From positions 54,418 to 118,417 of the forward strand of contig JAKVBL010000010.1 in NCBI GenBank assembly GCA_022447365.1: DNA of 64,000 nucleotides. The letters run 5' to 3'. Source of the DNA: Oleiphilaceae bacterium (GTDB lineage: Bacteria > Pseudomonadota > Gammaproteobacteria > Pseudomonadales > Oleiphilaceae). The notes beneath the pieces are model-generated. The model worked only from the letters and a program-made list of their open reading frames with translations, had not been told where the DNA came from and did no database searches. A program made the translations under genes and the position numbers. Shown here piece by piece: positions 38,252 through 47,183 of the stretch. Numbering within the stretch: position 1 is the first letter of the stretch; each line of letters starts with the position of its first letter.

Positions 38252-40060
38252 ATGAAAAAAGTGACGCTCAGCCATTACACCATTCAAGCACTTCGCGACG
38301 AAGGTGCTTCGCATGTGTTCATGATTCCAGGTGGATATGTCGATAATTTCTCTGAAGCTCTTGTGGATGTAGAAGGTATTGAAGCGGTTGTGTGTGCAAG
38401 TGAGGCTGGTGCTGCCTATATGGCAGACGGGTTTGCGCGGTCAGCCGGACGCTTTTCAATATGTATGGGAATCTCGGGTCCTGGTGCGAGCAACATGATC
38501 ACGGGGCTGAGTGCTAGCCAAGCAGATCAAGTACCCGTACTTGCTATTACGGGCGACTCCCCCCTAGTTTGGCGCAATCGTCAATCGATTCAAGACCCTG
38601 GCGCGATGGGTTTAAAAACTACTCAGCTGTTATCACTCGTGAGTGATGTTCAAGAAGAAGCGGTCGATGCGTATGCGCTCGATAATCATATTAGAAATTT
38701 GATGCCCGTACTAAAAGGGCAGAAACAAGGTGTTGGGCATTTGTCCTTACCTCTTGATATCCAGTTAGAAGAAAAGCCCTTCACTTATAATGCATCGAGT
38801 GTTGAAAGCACTGATGGAACAGACTGCGATACAGCGGGATTAACACAGGCAATGCATTGTATCTCGCGATGCAAAAATGTTGTGATTCTGGCAGGTTCTG
38901 GTGTTCGTAAATCAGGCGCATTTAATCAGCTCCAAGCTTTTGCAGAAAATTATTCAATTCCCGTCGCTACGACGATGAGTGCGAAAGGCGACTTCCCTGA
39001 AGATCATCCGCTTTCTATGGGTGTTTTTGGCTGGGCAGGTTCGGCACTTGCTAATGAAACCTTAATGAGCAAAGAGATTGATTGCTTGATCGTGATCGGT
39101 TCTCGCTTGGGACAAATCAATACCATGAATTGGTCCCCAGCTTTAGCTGAAAAGCGCGCTTTGATTCAGATAGATATTGATGCTAGGCACCTTAATAAAA
39201 CCTATCGTGCTGACCATGCGATTGTGTCCGATGCATGTCAGGCATTACGTTATATGGCCAGTGGTGATTGCTCTGCCCAGATTGTTCAACGACTGGATGC
39301 CAACAAGCATGCTCGTGAAGCATGGCTAGAAGCGAAGAAGCAGCTTTTACCTTCTTACTACGACAAAGCGACGCGCTCATCGAATGCTATTCCTTTGCAT
39401 CCTGCGCGTGCGATTGCGGAGTTATCGAAGATCGCACCTGAGAACACTCAGTTATTTGTTGATAATGGCGCGCATACTTTTTTTGCGACACATCATTGGC
39501 AGATAAGCCGCCCACATCAGTACTTCAATATCATTAAATATTCAGGCGCGATGGGTTGGGCAATTGCAGCAAGTATCGGAGCGAAAATAGCTCGACCAGA
39601 TCAATCATGCATTGCTGTCGTTGGAGATGGTTGTATGCTCATGCAAGGCATTGAAATTCAAACAGCGGCGCGATACAACTTACGCGGTATGATATTTGTG
39701 GTGCTCAACAATAAGGCGCATGGCAACCCTAAACTACGGACAGAAGGGTTTACGGAAGAGGCGGGCGCTTTAACCGATATCGTTGATCATGATTGGGCAG
39801 GGTTTGCGCAATCTTTGGGCGTAAAAGGCATATCTGTCTCAGATCCATATCAATTATCTGCGGTGTATGACGAAGCTATGCAGGCAGCGGGGCCTGTGCT
39901 GATTGACGTGAAATGCGGATTGTATCCAACACCGACGAAGGTATTTGATGAAACGTTTATGGAAGAATTTAATCGTTATATCGGTCGAGATAGCCGCACG
40001 CAAAAACTATTAGAAGAAGTGAATTATGACAGCTCAAAATCAGAACCTTCATTCAACTGA
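38252..40060 (+). CDS. ThDP-dependent enzyme, acetolactate synthase-like
   Basis: 602 residues with the three domains of the POX/AHAS family. The catalytic Glu is in CASEAGAAYMADGFAR, the ThDP/Mg motif is VVGDGCMLMQGIEI with Asn in NNKAHGN, and the central domain has VILAGSGVRKSG. It lacks a paired small subunit gene, so biosynthetic acetolactate synthase is unlikely. A 2-oxoacid decarboxylase or carboligase role fits better. It overlaps the CMD-family gene by 35 bases. Confidence 0.85.
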   Translation: MKKVTLSHYTIQALRDEGASHVFMIPGGYVDNFSEALVDVEGIEAVVCASEAGAAYMADGFARSAGRFSICMGISGPGASNMITGLSASQADQVPVLAITGDSPLVWRNRQSIQDPGAMGLKTTQLLSLVSDVQEEAVDAYALDNHIRNLMPVLKGQKQGVGHLSLPLDIQLEEKPFTYNASSVESTDGTDCDTAGLTQAMHCISRCKNVVILAGSGVRKSGAFNQLQAFAENYSIPVATTMSAKGDFPEDHPLSMGVFGWAGSALANETLMSKEIDCLIVIGSRLGQINTMNWSPALAEKRALIQIDIDARHLNKTYRADHAIVSDACQALRYMASGDCSAQIVQRLDANKHAREAWLEAKKQLLPSYYDKATRSSNAIPLHPARAIAELSKIAPENTQLFVDNGAHTFFATHHWQISRPHQYFNIIKYSGAMGWAIAASIGAKIARPDQSCIAVVGDGCMLMQGIEIQTAARYNLRGMIFVVLNNKAHGNPKLRTEGFTEEAGALTDIVDHDWAGFAQSLGVKGISVSDPYQLSAVYDEAMQAAGPVLIDVKCGLYPTPTKVFDETFMEEFNRYIGRDSRTQKLLEEVNYDSSKSEPSFN

Positions 40061-40370
40061 AGATCGTCGCGATGTGATCGCAAAACTTGAAGAACTTGCG
40101 CCAGACTTTGTGGGTATGATTTCCGACTTTGCCTTGGGCAAAGTCTATGACCGCCCGGTATTGGAGGATCAGCTGAAAGAGGTTGTGGCGATTACAGCTT
40201 TAATTAGTTTGGGATCAGAGCGTTTGCAAGGTCATTTGGAGTCGGCATTGGCCAAAGGTTTTAGTAAAGAACAATTAACCGAAGTGATTATGCTCTCGAG
40301 TATTTATATTGGATTTCCGCGCGCGATCGACGCCATGCTTGTGTTGCACTCACTCACTGATGAAGCCTAA
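40026..40370 (+). CDS. carboxymuconolactone decarboxylase (CMD)-family protein
   Basis: 114 residues, all-helical CMD/AhpD fold: LKEVVAITALISLGSERLQGHLESALAKGFSKEQLTEVIML. It has no Cys, so it lacks the CxxC of AhpD and cannot be a peroxidase of that type. The start lies inside the end of the ThDP enzyme gene, so the two are translationally coupled and probably work in one pathway. Confidence 0.83.
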   Translation: MTAQNQNLHSTEDRRDVIAKLEELAPDFVGMISDFALGKVYDRPVLEDQLKEVVAITALISLGSERLQGHLESALAKGFSKEQLTEVIMLSSIYIGFPRAIDAMLVLHSLTDEA

Positions 40371-40474
40371 TAGCCAATACTTAAGACCTGATAGCTAATA
40401 TCTTAAAGCAATACCTGATGAACAGTGCCTAATGCAAAGTTGCTCATCCCTGAGTGTGTAAATTCTCGGGTCGC

Positions 40475-40488
40475 TTGATACGTATCAA
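40475..40488. promoter_or_regulatory. perfect FNR/Anr box upstream of CoA-transferase gene
   Basis: TTGATACGTATCAA matches the FNR consensus TTGAT-N4-ATCAA exactly, centred 85 bases before ATG 40567. A TACAGT at 40511-40516 sits where a -10 would be for a class II FNR promoter. This predicts induction at low oxygen. Confidence 0.62.
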
Positions 40489-40566
40489 CACTATAAAAAT
40501 GCTCCTCGCATACAGTACTATGACTTGAGTCATGACGACGAAGAAAAATAAATCGAGGAGCGAGCC

Positions 40567-42729
40567 ATGCCAATACATCATAACCAGGTCGAAGCCTGCG
40601 TCGACGATGTGATTTCTTCATTAAACAGCAATATCGTGATGGGCATACCCTTAGGTATTGGAAAGCCTGCGCAGTTTGTGAATTCGCTGTATGCGAGAGC
40701 GAAAGCTGATTCCTCTATTAATCTTCGTATTATTACTGCTTTATCGTTAGAGCGACCTAAGCCTTCTGCTGGCTTAGAATCTCGGTTCTTAGAACCCGTA
40801 TTTGAGCGCTTGTTTGGGGGGTATGTAGAGCTTGATTACGTGCAGGATCTGAAGCACCAGAAGATTCCAGACAATATCGAAATTTGCGAGTTCTTTCTTA
40901 AGTCCGGAAGCATGCTCGCTAATGACTATGCGCAGCAGCATTATATTTCGAGTAATTACACGCACGTTGCGCGCGATATGATTGATATGGGGGCGAACTT
41001 ACTAGCGCAACAGGTATCGCAAGGCGTTTACCAAGACAAACCTTATTTGTCGCTAAGCAGCAACACCGATGTGACGGTTGATCTGCTACCTCTTATCGAA
41101 CAAGAGAAAGCGAAAGGACGCAATATTAAGCTGGTCGCGCAAATAAATCAGAAACTTCCCTTCATGCTGAATGATGCGCTGATTGCGCCTCAGAATTTCG
41201 ATTTTATCGTCGATAACGAAGCTTATTACACGCCTTTGTTTTCGCCGCCGAATATGCCTGTCACGCCCGTTGATTTCGCGGTTGGTATGCATGCGAGCAC
41301 CTTGATTAAAGATGGAGGTACGTTGCAAATTGGTATTGGTTCGTTAGGTGACGCGATTGTTTACGCTTGTATGTTGCGTAACACCGACACTGAAAAATAT
41401 CAGCAAGTATTGTCAGAGTTAGGTATTGCAGGTTATGCCCAACTTGTTGAAAAAATTGGTGACCTGACGCCCTTTAAAACCGGCTTATACGGTTCGAGTG
41501 AAATGTTTGTGAATGGCTTTTTGCATTTGATTCAGCAAGGCATTGTGAAGCGAAAAGTATACGAAGACGTTCACATTCAAAAACTCATTAACGAAGGGCG
41601 TTTGACCGAAGATCTAAAACCTGATCATCTCGATGCCTTGGTTGAGGTAGGATTCTTTGGCGACATCATTCATGCGGGCGATGTTTCCCGCGCCAAGAGG
41701 TTTGGTATTTTCAATGAGCGTGTCGACTGGAGTGATGGACAAGTCACGCTAGACGATAGGCCAATTGGTGAGCGCGTCCGTGACACCGAATTGGTTGCAC
41801 AGCTAAAAGCGGAAGGCTTAGGTAGACAATTAAAACAAGGCATCGTGATGCATGGCGGCTTCTTCCTTGGGCCGAAAGATTTTTACGAAGCACTGCATCA
41901 AATGAGTCAAGATGAGTTGTTAAGTATCTGCATGACAGGTGTTGGTCATGTGAATCAGCTCATGATGAATGAAGAGTTAGTGGTTGAACAACGCAAACAT
42001 GCGCGCTTCATCAACACGGGATTGATGGCCACGCTTAATGGCGCGGTCGTTTCTGATGGATTAGATAACGGCAAAATTGTTTCTGGGGTGGGTGGCCAAT
42101 ATAACTTTGTTTCAATGGCGCACGCCTTGCCTGATGCACGCTCGATATTGCTGATTCGTGCAACGCGAATGAGCAAAGGGGAAGTGAGTTCTAATATTGT
42201 CTTCAATTATGGGCACACGACAATTCCTCGTCATTTGAGAGATATCGTAATTACCGAATATGGCGTTGCAGATCTGCGTGGTAAAACGGATGCTCAAGTG
42301 ATGAAGGCAATGCTGAATATTACTGATTCACGCTTTCAAGAAAGTCTATTAGAACAAGCAAAGGCAGCGGGTAAGATCGAATCCAGTTATCAGATACCAG
42401 CAGAATTTCAGGCGAATACACCAGAGTCAATCAATCAGGTGATCGAGAATTATCGTCTGAACGGCTTGTTCCCAGCATTTCCACTGGGGACTGATTTTAC
42501 GGAGCAAGAACTTCAAATTGGCGCCTGTTTGAAGCAGCTAAAAGCGCTTCAGAGCGACAAAATGAAAATGTTTAAAACACTCTTCAAAGCCTTTACTGAT
42601 GGCGATCACTCAGAACAAGCAAAGCCTTTCTTGGAACGTATGGCCTTAGTAGAAACTAGTAGCAAGAAAGAAGAAGTAGAAAAGAAACTGCTTATTCATG
42701 AATTGCTTGAAGCTGGCTTAATTTCTTAG
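40567..42729 (+). CDS. acetyl-CoA hydrolase/transferase family protein
   Basis: 720 residues, longer than the common ~500-residue forms. The core has GGTLQIGIGSLGDAIVYACML and GLYGSSEMFVNGFLHL. The acetyl-CoA hydrolase/transferase C-terminal domain carries NGAVVSDGLDNGKIVSGVGGQYNFVSMAHAL and ITEYGVADLRGKT. It should move CoA between acyl-CoA and an acid or hydrolyse acyl-CoA. The perfect FNR box upstream fits a role in low-oxygen acetate or acyl-CoA metabolism. Confidence 0.88.
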   Translation: MPIHHNQVEACVDDVISSLNSNIVMGIPLGIGKPAQFVNSLYARAKADSSINLRIITALSLERPKPSAGLESRFLEPVFERLFGGYVELDYVQDLKHQKIPDNIEICEFFLKSGSMLANDYAQQHYISSNYTHVARDMIDMGANLLAQQVSQGVYQDKPYLSLSSNTDVTVDLLPLIEQEKAKGRNIKLVAQINQKLPFMLNDALIAPQNFDFIVDNEAYYTPLFSPPNMPVTPVDFAVGMHASTLIKDGGTLQIGIGSLGDAIVYACMLRNTDTEKYQQVLSELGIAGYAQLVEKIGDLTPFKTGLYGSSEMFVNGFLHLIQQGIVKRKVYEDVHIQKLINEGRLTEDLKPDHLDALVEVGFFGDIIHAGDVSRAKRFGIFNERVDWSDGQVTLDDRPIGERVRDTELVAQLKAEGLGRQLKQGIVMHGGFFLGPKDFYEALHQMSQDELLSICMTGVGHVNQLMMNEELVVEQRKHARFINTGLMATLNGAVVSDGLDNGKIVSGVGGQYNFVSMAHALPDARSILLIRATRMSKGEVSSNIVFNYGHTTIPRHLRDIVITEYGVADLRGKTDAQVMKAMLNITDSRFQESLLEQAKAAGKIESSYQIPAEFQANTPESINQVIENYRLNGLFPAFPLGTDFTEQELQIGACLKQLKALQSDKMKMFKTLFKAFTDGDHSEQAKPFLERMALVETSSKKEEVEKKLLIHELLEAGLIS

Positions 42730-42863
42730 CTTTCTGACATTTGCAGTAGAGCTGTGCTGTTCACCCAACAGAACAGCCGATATGGCTAGTTGAGAACGGA
42801 TACACAATTCAAAAGAATCATGGCATTATGCGCGCCGTAACGAACTCGCTAAGGCGCAAAACG

Positions 42864-43199
42864 ATGTCAGAGACACTACCTAACTGTCCGAGTTGCCAGT
42901 CTGAATACGTATATCAGGATCGATCTTTACTGATTTGTCCTGAATGCGGTTTTGAGTGGGACCCCAATCAAGTGGACGATGTTCCTGTTCTGAAAGATGC
43001 CGTCGGTAATGACCTCGTTGAAGGCGATAAAGTGACGCTCATGAAAGACCTCAAAGTAAAAGGTACGTCAACAACCTTGAAGGTGGGCACCAAAGCCACG
43101 ATCAAGCGTTTTGTTGATGGTGACCATGATATTGACTGCAAAGTGGAGGGCGCAGGCCCGATGATGCTCAAGTCGAAGTTTGTCAAAAAATCTAATTAA
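42864..43199 (+). CDS. PhnA/YjdM-family zinc-ribbon protein
   Basis: 111 residues from ATG 42864. An N-terminal zinc ribbon (CPSCQSEYVYQD ... CPECGFEW) is followed by the PhnA C-terminal domain (DAVGNDLVEGDKVTLMKDLKVKGTS). Despite the old name it is not a known phosphonate enzyme; function unclear. Confidence 0.93.
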   Translation: MSETLPNCPSCQSEYVYQDRSLLICPECGFEWDPNQVDDVPVLKDAVGNDLVEGDKVTLMKDLKVKGTSTTLKVGTKATIKRFVDGDHDIDCKVEGAGPMMLKSKFVKKSN

Positions 43200-43273
43200 A
43201 CCCCTCTAATAACATCAGATATCGAGAGAAAGATAACTATCTAGCGAGAATGTCTTCCAAGGAGTATTGAAGA

Positions 43274-43630
43274 ATGTGGATTGAAAAACTCAAAGCGAAA
43301 ATTCACCGTGCCACGGTAAAAGACGCCAACTTAAATTATGTTGGTAGTATCACTATTGACCCTTTATTGCTCGCAGCGAGTGGCATTGAAGAGCATGAGA
43401 AAGTGCAAGTTGTGAACATTAACAATGGCGCACGTTTTGAAACCTATGTGATCCTTGGCGAAGAAGGTTCTGGCCAGATTTGTTTGAATGGCGCATGTGC
43501 ACGCCTTGCTCAAGTTGACGATAAGATTATCATCATCGCTTATTGTTATCTCGATGCATTTGAGAGTGCAGCGCATCAGCCAAAAGCTGTATTTGTTGAT
43601 GACGATAATCAGATTACTAGCGTAGAGTAA
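43274..43630 (+). CDS. panD: aspartate 1-decarboxylase proenzyme
   Basis: 118 residues. The self-cleavage site that makes the pyruvoyl group is Gly24-Ser25 in YVGSITID; N-terminal [18 protein letters not shown] and NGACARL are family marks. It makes beta-alanine for pantothenate and CoA. panB and panC are not adjacent. Confidence 0.95.
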   Translation: MWIEKLKAKIHRATVKDANLNYVGSITIDPLLLAASGIEEHEKVQVVNINNGARFETYVILGEEGSGQICLNGACARLAQVDDKIIIIAYCYLDAFESAAHQPKAVFVDDDNQITSVE

Positions 43631-43680
43631 GCGCCCCTGCGGGCCATCTTTACCTAGAACAAAAAGAATTGGGTGTTTAG

Positions 43681-44649
43681 ATGTCGAAGCTTAGTTACAA
43701 ACAGTTTTTAAATTCCGAAGAACTCAAAGAGTTCCGCAAGGCGAACGACTTGCATGCGCTTTGGATGTTTGCAGTCAATTGGGCCGTTATTGCTGCCTGT
43801 TTTGTAGTCTTTGCAGCAGAGGTTCATTGGTTATTTAAACTTGCTGCCTTATTTGTTTTAGGCGGCCGCCAGTTAGGCCTAGGCATCTTGATGCATGAGT
43901 GTGGTCACCAAGGTTTCTTTAGCAAGCTTTGGATGAATCGTTTCTTTGGGCATTGGTTTGCGGGGATGACCATGCTGGTACCCCTAGAGTTTTACCGCAC
44001 TTACCATCTTATTCACCACTCCAAAACGGGTACGGATGACGACCCAGACGTCGGTAATATCAAACAATACCCAGTAACTGGGGGCAGCTTACGTCGCAAA
44101 ATATTGCGCGATTTTACGGGTTTTTCTGGACTAAAAATGCTCTATGGTGTGTTGTTTTATGTCATGCCTAATCGTGCTGGTAATGCCGTCTCATTAGGGG
44201 TCAATCAAGATAGCGTTCAAAAAGGCGATGGTGTTGCTGTGCGCAATTTTCGCGACGCAATTGTGCTGCATGGTCTCTGGATTGCTGTGTTTACGGCTTT
44301 AGGCCATCCAGCTCTGTATCTTATGTGGTGGGTTGGTTATATCTTCTTTTATCCGTTTGTTATTCGTGTCCGTCAGATCGCAGAACATGGTGCCATGCCT
44401 GCACTGGCCTCTGACGATGTTCGTGATACGACGCGTACAACAATTGTTTCTTTGTGGGAACGTGCTTTCTTTGCACCTAACTTTGTGAACTTCCACTGTG
44501 AGCATCATTTCTTGCCGAGCGTGCCGAGTTACAACTTACCTCGCTTGCATCATGTTTTGAAAGAGCGTGGCTTTTATCAAGACAAACCAGAATCCTGTGT
44601 TGATACGGGCGGGTATCGAGAGATACTTCGCATCGCTAGCGCGGCTTAG
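43681..44649 (+). CDS. membrane fatty acid desaturase
   Basis: 322 residues, integral membrane di-iron desaturase. The three His boxes are HECGHQGFF, HLIHHSKTG and HCEHHFLPS. TM helices flank the first and third boxes. It introduces a C=C into membrane lipid acyl chains or a related substrate. It starts 50 bases after panD and overlaps the convergent pseudogene by 14 bases. Confidence 0.92.
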   Translation: MSKLSYKQFLNSEELKEFRKANDLHALWMFAVNWAVIAACFVVFAAEVHWLFKLAALFVLGGRQLGLGILMHECGHQGFFSKLWMNRFFGHWFAGMTMLVPLEFYRTYHLIHHSKTGTDDDPDVGNIKQYPVTGGSLRRKILRDFTGFSGLKMLYGVLFYVMPNRAGNAVSLGVNQDSVQKGDGVAVRNFRDAIVLHGLWIAVFTALGHPALYLMWWVGYIFFYPFVIRVRQIAEHGAMPALASDDVRDTTRTTIVSLWERAFFAPNFVNFHCEHHFLPSVPSYNLPRLHHVLKERGFYQDKPESCVDTGGYREILRIASAA

Positions 44650-46136
44650 TAAATTCAAACGACGCGGTATTTTTTCCGCAGTATTTTGACTCATACAAAG
44701 CTTGGTCAGCCTTATTGATGATGCTCAACTCAGTGTCATCATGCTGACCAATCGTTCCTCCAATACTTATAGTCACTTTTTCGGGTAAACCGAAATCATT
44801 TTTTCTTACCTCGGATAAGAGTTTGTTTGCAATAACCCGGATATTGTTTTGATTGGTGTTGCTTGAAATGATGATAAATTCTTCACCACCCCGTCGACCA
44901 GCAACATCAATCTCTCTGACGTTGTGCAATATCAGCTCTGATAACTCGCAGAGAATACGATCACCTTCTAGATGACCATGCGTATCATTGATGATTTTAA
45001 AATCATCGATATCAATAAAAAACACCCCGAATTGCATGTGATCGCGTTTGAGTCGCTCAAGTTCAAGGTGAAGAAACTCTTCAATACGATAGCGATTCCA
45101 AAGACCGGTTAGGGCATCTTTTCTGTATAACTCTTCAAGCTCTTTAGTACGTTTCTCTAGATAGGCTTCGTTTGAACTTTTTTCTAAATTTAAAATGGCG
45201 ACTAGAAACAAGATGATCGAAATGGCAGCAGTAAAGCTCTGCAATTGAATGAGACTTTCCCATGTTGTGGCCGCGACAAAAGGCCCTGAACCCGAGCAAG
45301 TCGCGATGACCGCCAGCGAAAGTACAGCAACTTGTACTGTAAAAATAAGTCGCTGGCCATAGCGGAACAAAATGGCAACGAGAAATGGCACTAGCGCAGA
45401 GATTCCATAATCTAAGGGCCATTTTACTTGAAGCACATCAAAAACCAGTGCAGCTAGCAGTAGGCTGTAGAGTGTTGCCCCTAGCAGGGCAAGCTTTGCA
45501 GAAGTATTGAAACGTGGTTCTGCATATAACCAAGACAATACGAAAGGCGTAAATATTAAAACGCCCACGCGATCGCCCATAAACCATGTTAGCAACACTT
45601 CTGCATATGTTTCGCTACTTATGTGGTTGAAGAGCTATAAACCAGAGCTACCAAACAGGGCGCTCGCAAATGGGCCGAGTATCGCACCGTAGAATAAGTA
45701 ATAGGCAAGTGTGCGTTGCGAGGCGAGGATCTCTTTGCTTCTTGCAAAATGTCTTATTAACTCCGCGGCCACAACAATGCTGATGACATCGCCCAAACCA
45801 TTCATCGACGCAGAGGCAATCGCATTAAATATGGTAGAGAACGATTTAGTGGAAAAATAAGCCCAAATGTTTCCTAAAAACGCACCTAAGAAAACGCCTG
45901 GCCATATGTGGGGGCCGTATCGTAAGGCGACTGCCAAGAGCACGCCAGAAGGTATCCAAAACGGGCGTTACATTGGAGGGCTCAATAGCGAATTTTTGTC
46001 CTAGTCGTGCAAAAACAACGTAGATGGTAGCGATGACGAGAACTTCGGATAAACGAATGTCTCGAAGCCAAGCTTTAGAAATTATGCCGGAAGAAGCATG
46101 AGCATCTTGCAGAGAACTGGTCACTATTTTAAGCAC
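44636..46136 (-). pseudogene. MASE1-GGDEF diguanylate cyclase, frameshifted and with in-frame stop
   Basis: The complete gene would run from 46136 to 44636. Residues EPSNVTPV are followed by a frame change where the minus strand has one extra T (GTTTT for GTTT) near 45960; the expected MASE1 sequence (LLAVALRYGPHIWPGVFLGAFLGN) continues in the next frame. Then an in-frame TAG near 45636 (after GSSGL) interrupts the membrane domain, and LFNHISSETYAEVLLTWFMGDR continues in the same frame. The GGDEF domain itself is intact (RRGGEEF). An internally started product of about 320 residues is possible but would lack most of MASE1. Confidence 0.85.
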
Positions 46137-46258
46137 GAAAGTTATATCAATTAAATTGTTGCTAACTTTCTAATCTATTGGAGCAGTGCCCCTTTGATTG
46201 CTCAAGTGAATAACATGCTTTGCTTGAGTTAGATCATTTGTCTAAAAAATAATCAGCC

Positions 46259-46738
46259 TTAAGCCTTGATATTAGAGGCTAGTTTTTTGGTCACTCCTGG
46301 CCCTGCAATCGCATCGATGTCTCTTGCGTGAATGTCGTCGCCACAACAATCGCACACAAATTTTGGTTGAGTGATCTCTCCGCATGATTTATGTCGATAA
46401 ATAACGGGCGCTCCGTCTTCGTCTGAAAGCCACTTATCTCCCCAGAGCGCAACGCTCATCAGAATGGGATAGAGCTCTAAGCCTTTGTCGGTTAAACGGT
46501 ATTCGAATCGCTTTGCAGAGTCATCGTAAGGAACTTTGGTGAGTATGCCTTCATCAACGAGTCTTGTAAGTCGATTAGACAAGCGGTGTTTGGTGATGCC
46601 TAAGGATTTTTGAAAATCTGAAAAACGCCTAACTCGACGGAAGCACTCGCGAATAATTAGCAGCGTCCAGCGGTCGCCAAAAATAGCTAGACCACGAGCC
46701 ATAGAACAGTTTTGCGAATCGACGTCTTCCCACTTCAT
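46259..46738 (-). CDS. HxlR-family transcriptional regulator
   Basis: 159 residues. HxlR winged helix with CSMARGLAIFGDRWTLLIIRE and KSLGITKHRLSNRLTRLVDEGIL. The C-terminus has Cys pairs (HKSCGEITQ, CDCCGDDIH) that could hold zinc, unusual but known in longer HxlR members. Two GTTCC-N-GAAC palindromes lie upstream, between it and the peptide gene/ABC exporter, and are its likely operators. Confidence 0.9.
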   Translation of the reverse strand: MKWEDVDSQNCSMARGLAIFGDRWTLLIIRECFRRVRRFSDFQKSLGITKHRLSNRLTRLVDEGILTKVPYDDSAKRFEYRLTDKGLELYPILMSVALWGDKWLSDEDGAPVIYRHKSCGEITQPKFVCDCCGDDIHARDIDAIAGPGVTKKLASNIKA

Positions 46739-46801
46739 AGATGCTTCTCTTAGTGAAATCAGAGTATTAATTGTTCAATTTCGTAAATTATAGGTTGAAA
46801 A

Positions 46802-46848
46802 GTTCCATTTTAGAACCTATATTGTGAGTCAAGGTTCCAATATGGAAC
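46802..46848. promoter_or_regulatory. paired palindromic operator (probable HxlR sites)
   Basis: GTTCCATTTTAGAAC at 46802-46816 (one mismatch) and GTTCCAATATGGAAC at 46834-46848 (perfect) are 32 bases centre to centre, three helical turns. They lie between the HxlR gene and the genes at 46943 and 47184. Confidence 0.6.
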
Positions 46849-46942
46849 TATATGAAGGCTAATGCCTTGCAGTTGTAGACGCAGTATCAATATTACATTG
46901 CGCAAAGTTAGTGAAACTTATTGATTAAATGAGGTAACTGCG

Positions 46943-47047
46943 ATGAGTTTATTTAGTTTGATTTTGAGATTTTTTGATCAGGACTTTACCTTGAATGCAT
47001 CGGATCTAGATCTCAATGAGCATGATATGGATGAATTGATGCTATAA
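46943..47047 (+). CDS. 34-residue peptide gene
   Basis: A short frame with a good GAGG ribosome site seven bases before ATG. The peptide has a hydrophobic/aromatic start (SLFSLILRFFDQDF) and an acidic end (DLDLNEHDMDELML). It lies downstream of the paired HxlR-type operators, is followed by a terminator-like hairpin, and precedes an ABC exporter. A leader peptide, a secreted peptide or a small membrane-associated protein are all possible. No homologue recognised. Confidence 0.45.
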   Translation: MSLFSLILRFFDQDFTLNASDLDLNEHDMDELML

Positions 47048-47074
47048 GGTTAGATGTTTATGAGTTCAGTAGTT

Positions 47075-47111
47075 CGGGCGTACATACAACCCTGAGTGCG
47101 CCCGCTTTTTT
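47075..47111 (+). terminator. terminator/attenuator before ABC exporter
   Basis: Stem CGGGCGTAC/GTGCGCCCG (one G-U pair) followed by CTTTTTT. It lies between the 34-residue peptide gene and the ABC exporter gene at 47184, so it ends the peptide transcript or attenuates read-through. Confidence 0.7.
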
Positions 47112-47183
47112 ATTTGTGTTCCCATCTTTCAACTATCTTCGTACTATTCTTTTCTTCCTAATCGTCTCTAAGCAAATTTTTAT

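Noticed and set aside
40026..40370. AhpD peroxidase
   Set aside because: The fold matches, but the protein has no cysteine and so lacks the required CxxC.
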